Shown piece after piece: positions 5,502 through 5,722 of a DNA stretch of 5,722 bases. The notes under the pieces are model-generated. The model worked only from the letters and a program-made list of their open reading frames with translations. It was not told the origin of the DNA and made no database searches. The first letter of the stretch is position 1. Every line of letters starts with the position of its first letter. A program made the translations under genes and the position numbers. Source of the DNA: Micropepsaceae bacterium (GTDB lineage Bacteria; Pseudomonadota; Alphaproteobacteria; Micropepsales; Micropepsaceae); contig JANWHR010000239.1 of the NCBI GenBank assembly GCA_025450355.1, positions 1 to 5,722 on the forward strand, given 5' to 3'.

Positions 5502-5722
5502 TTGAGCGCACAACAGGCGCTGAATGAATTGCTGCGGCTTCGGCCGGGGGCGGCGCTCAAACCCGGCGAGGCGGTCATACGCGGCAGCGACCCGTTTTAC
5601 CGCACACCCTTTCGCGCCGGCGAATGCGCCGCCGCCTGTCTCGCCGCCACCGGGGTTGCGGCGAGCGACATTTGGGAAATTCGCACCGGCAAGCGGCAGA
5701 CGATCGAGATTGGCGTCCCGGC
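5502..5722 (+). CDS. Family III (CaiB/BaiF-like) CoA-transferase, N-terminal part (runs off right edge)
   Basis: An open frame of 73 complete codons that continues past the window. It reads ALNELLRLRPGAA, then VIRGSDPFYRTPFRAGECAA and ASDIWEIRTGKRQTIEIGVPA. The pattern 'dP..pT.fr.geaaaa.laA.g.aa..lW..RtG..Q.v..d...A' is typical of the N-terminal region of a subgroup of CaiB/BaiF CoA-transferases. These move CoA between organic acids in the cytoplasm, by way of a catalytic aspartate that would lie beyond this fragment. There is no signal peptide. The in-frame region runs from after a stop at 5454-5456. The TTG at 5502-5504 is the only standard start codon before the homology, with AAGG (5490-5493) 8 bases upstream; an alternative CTG at 5496 is less likely. 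The 11-base gap after the secreted-protein gene implies an operon. Family assignment is fairly secure; the substrate cannot be told. Confidence 0.78.
   Translation, partial: MSAQQALNELLRLRPGAALKPGEAVIRGSDPFYRTPFRAGECAAACLAATGVAASDIWEIRTGKRQTIEIGVP

Noticed and set aside
4759..5511. A 250-codon minus-strand open frame opposite the secreted 'EGDTLVVDT' gene
   Set aside because: The plus-strand frame has a signal peptide, a family signature and a ribosome binding site. The minus frame has none of these.

Overview
The window looks like a chromosomal segment from an alphaproteobacterium, most likely of the Hyphomicrobiales (Rhizobiales; Bradyrhizobiaceae-like). This is inferred from GC-rich coding DNA, the proline-rich tail of MscL, a ribosomal protein L35 gene with its own promoter instead of a directly preceding infC, and the types of periplasmic protein encoded. 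No genus can be assigned from the sequence alone.

Layout, left to right. (1) 1-102, minus: the 5' half of rpmI (ribosomal protein L35), running off the left edge. It has a good promoter (193-220) and a strong leader hairpin (148-181). (2) 318-737, plus: mscL, divergent from rpmI, with an imperfect 40-bp-period tandem duplication in its upstream region. (3) 738-1763, minus: a ten-helix membrane protein, tentatively TDT/SLAC1-like. Its stop codon abuts the mscL stop with no bases between. (4) 1865-2068, plus: a 67-residue single-helix membrane protein of unknown function. (5) 2105-3364, minus: two genes transcribed leftwards. The first is a small secreted protein. The second is a ModA-like periplasmic substrate-binding protein broken by what looks like a single inserted base near 2321-2327. 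(6) 3537-5722, plus: a compact run of three genes. It encodes a secreted di-haem cytochrome c, a secreted protein of the uncharacterised 'EGDTLVVDT' type, and the N-terminal part of a family III (CaiB/BaiF-like) CoA-transferase that continues off the right edge.

The left half is ordinary housekeeping and membrane biology. The right half is the more interesting part. Two exported proteins face, across a 172-bp divergent intergenic region, a cytochrome/secreted protein/CoA-transferase operon. A reasonable but unproven reading is that this is a periplasmic redox step coupled to cytoplasmic CoA activation of an organic acid, with a solute-binding protein that may now be inactive. No mobile elements, CRISPR arrays, tRNA or rRNA genes were seen, and no gene-free stretch exceeds 300 bases.
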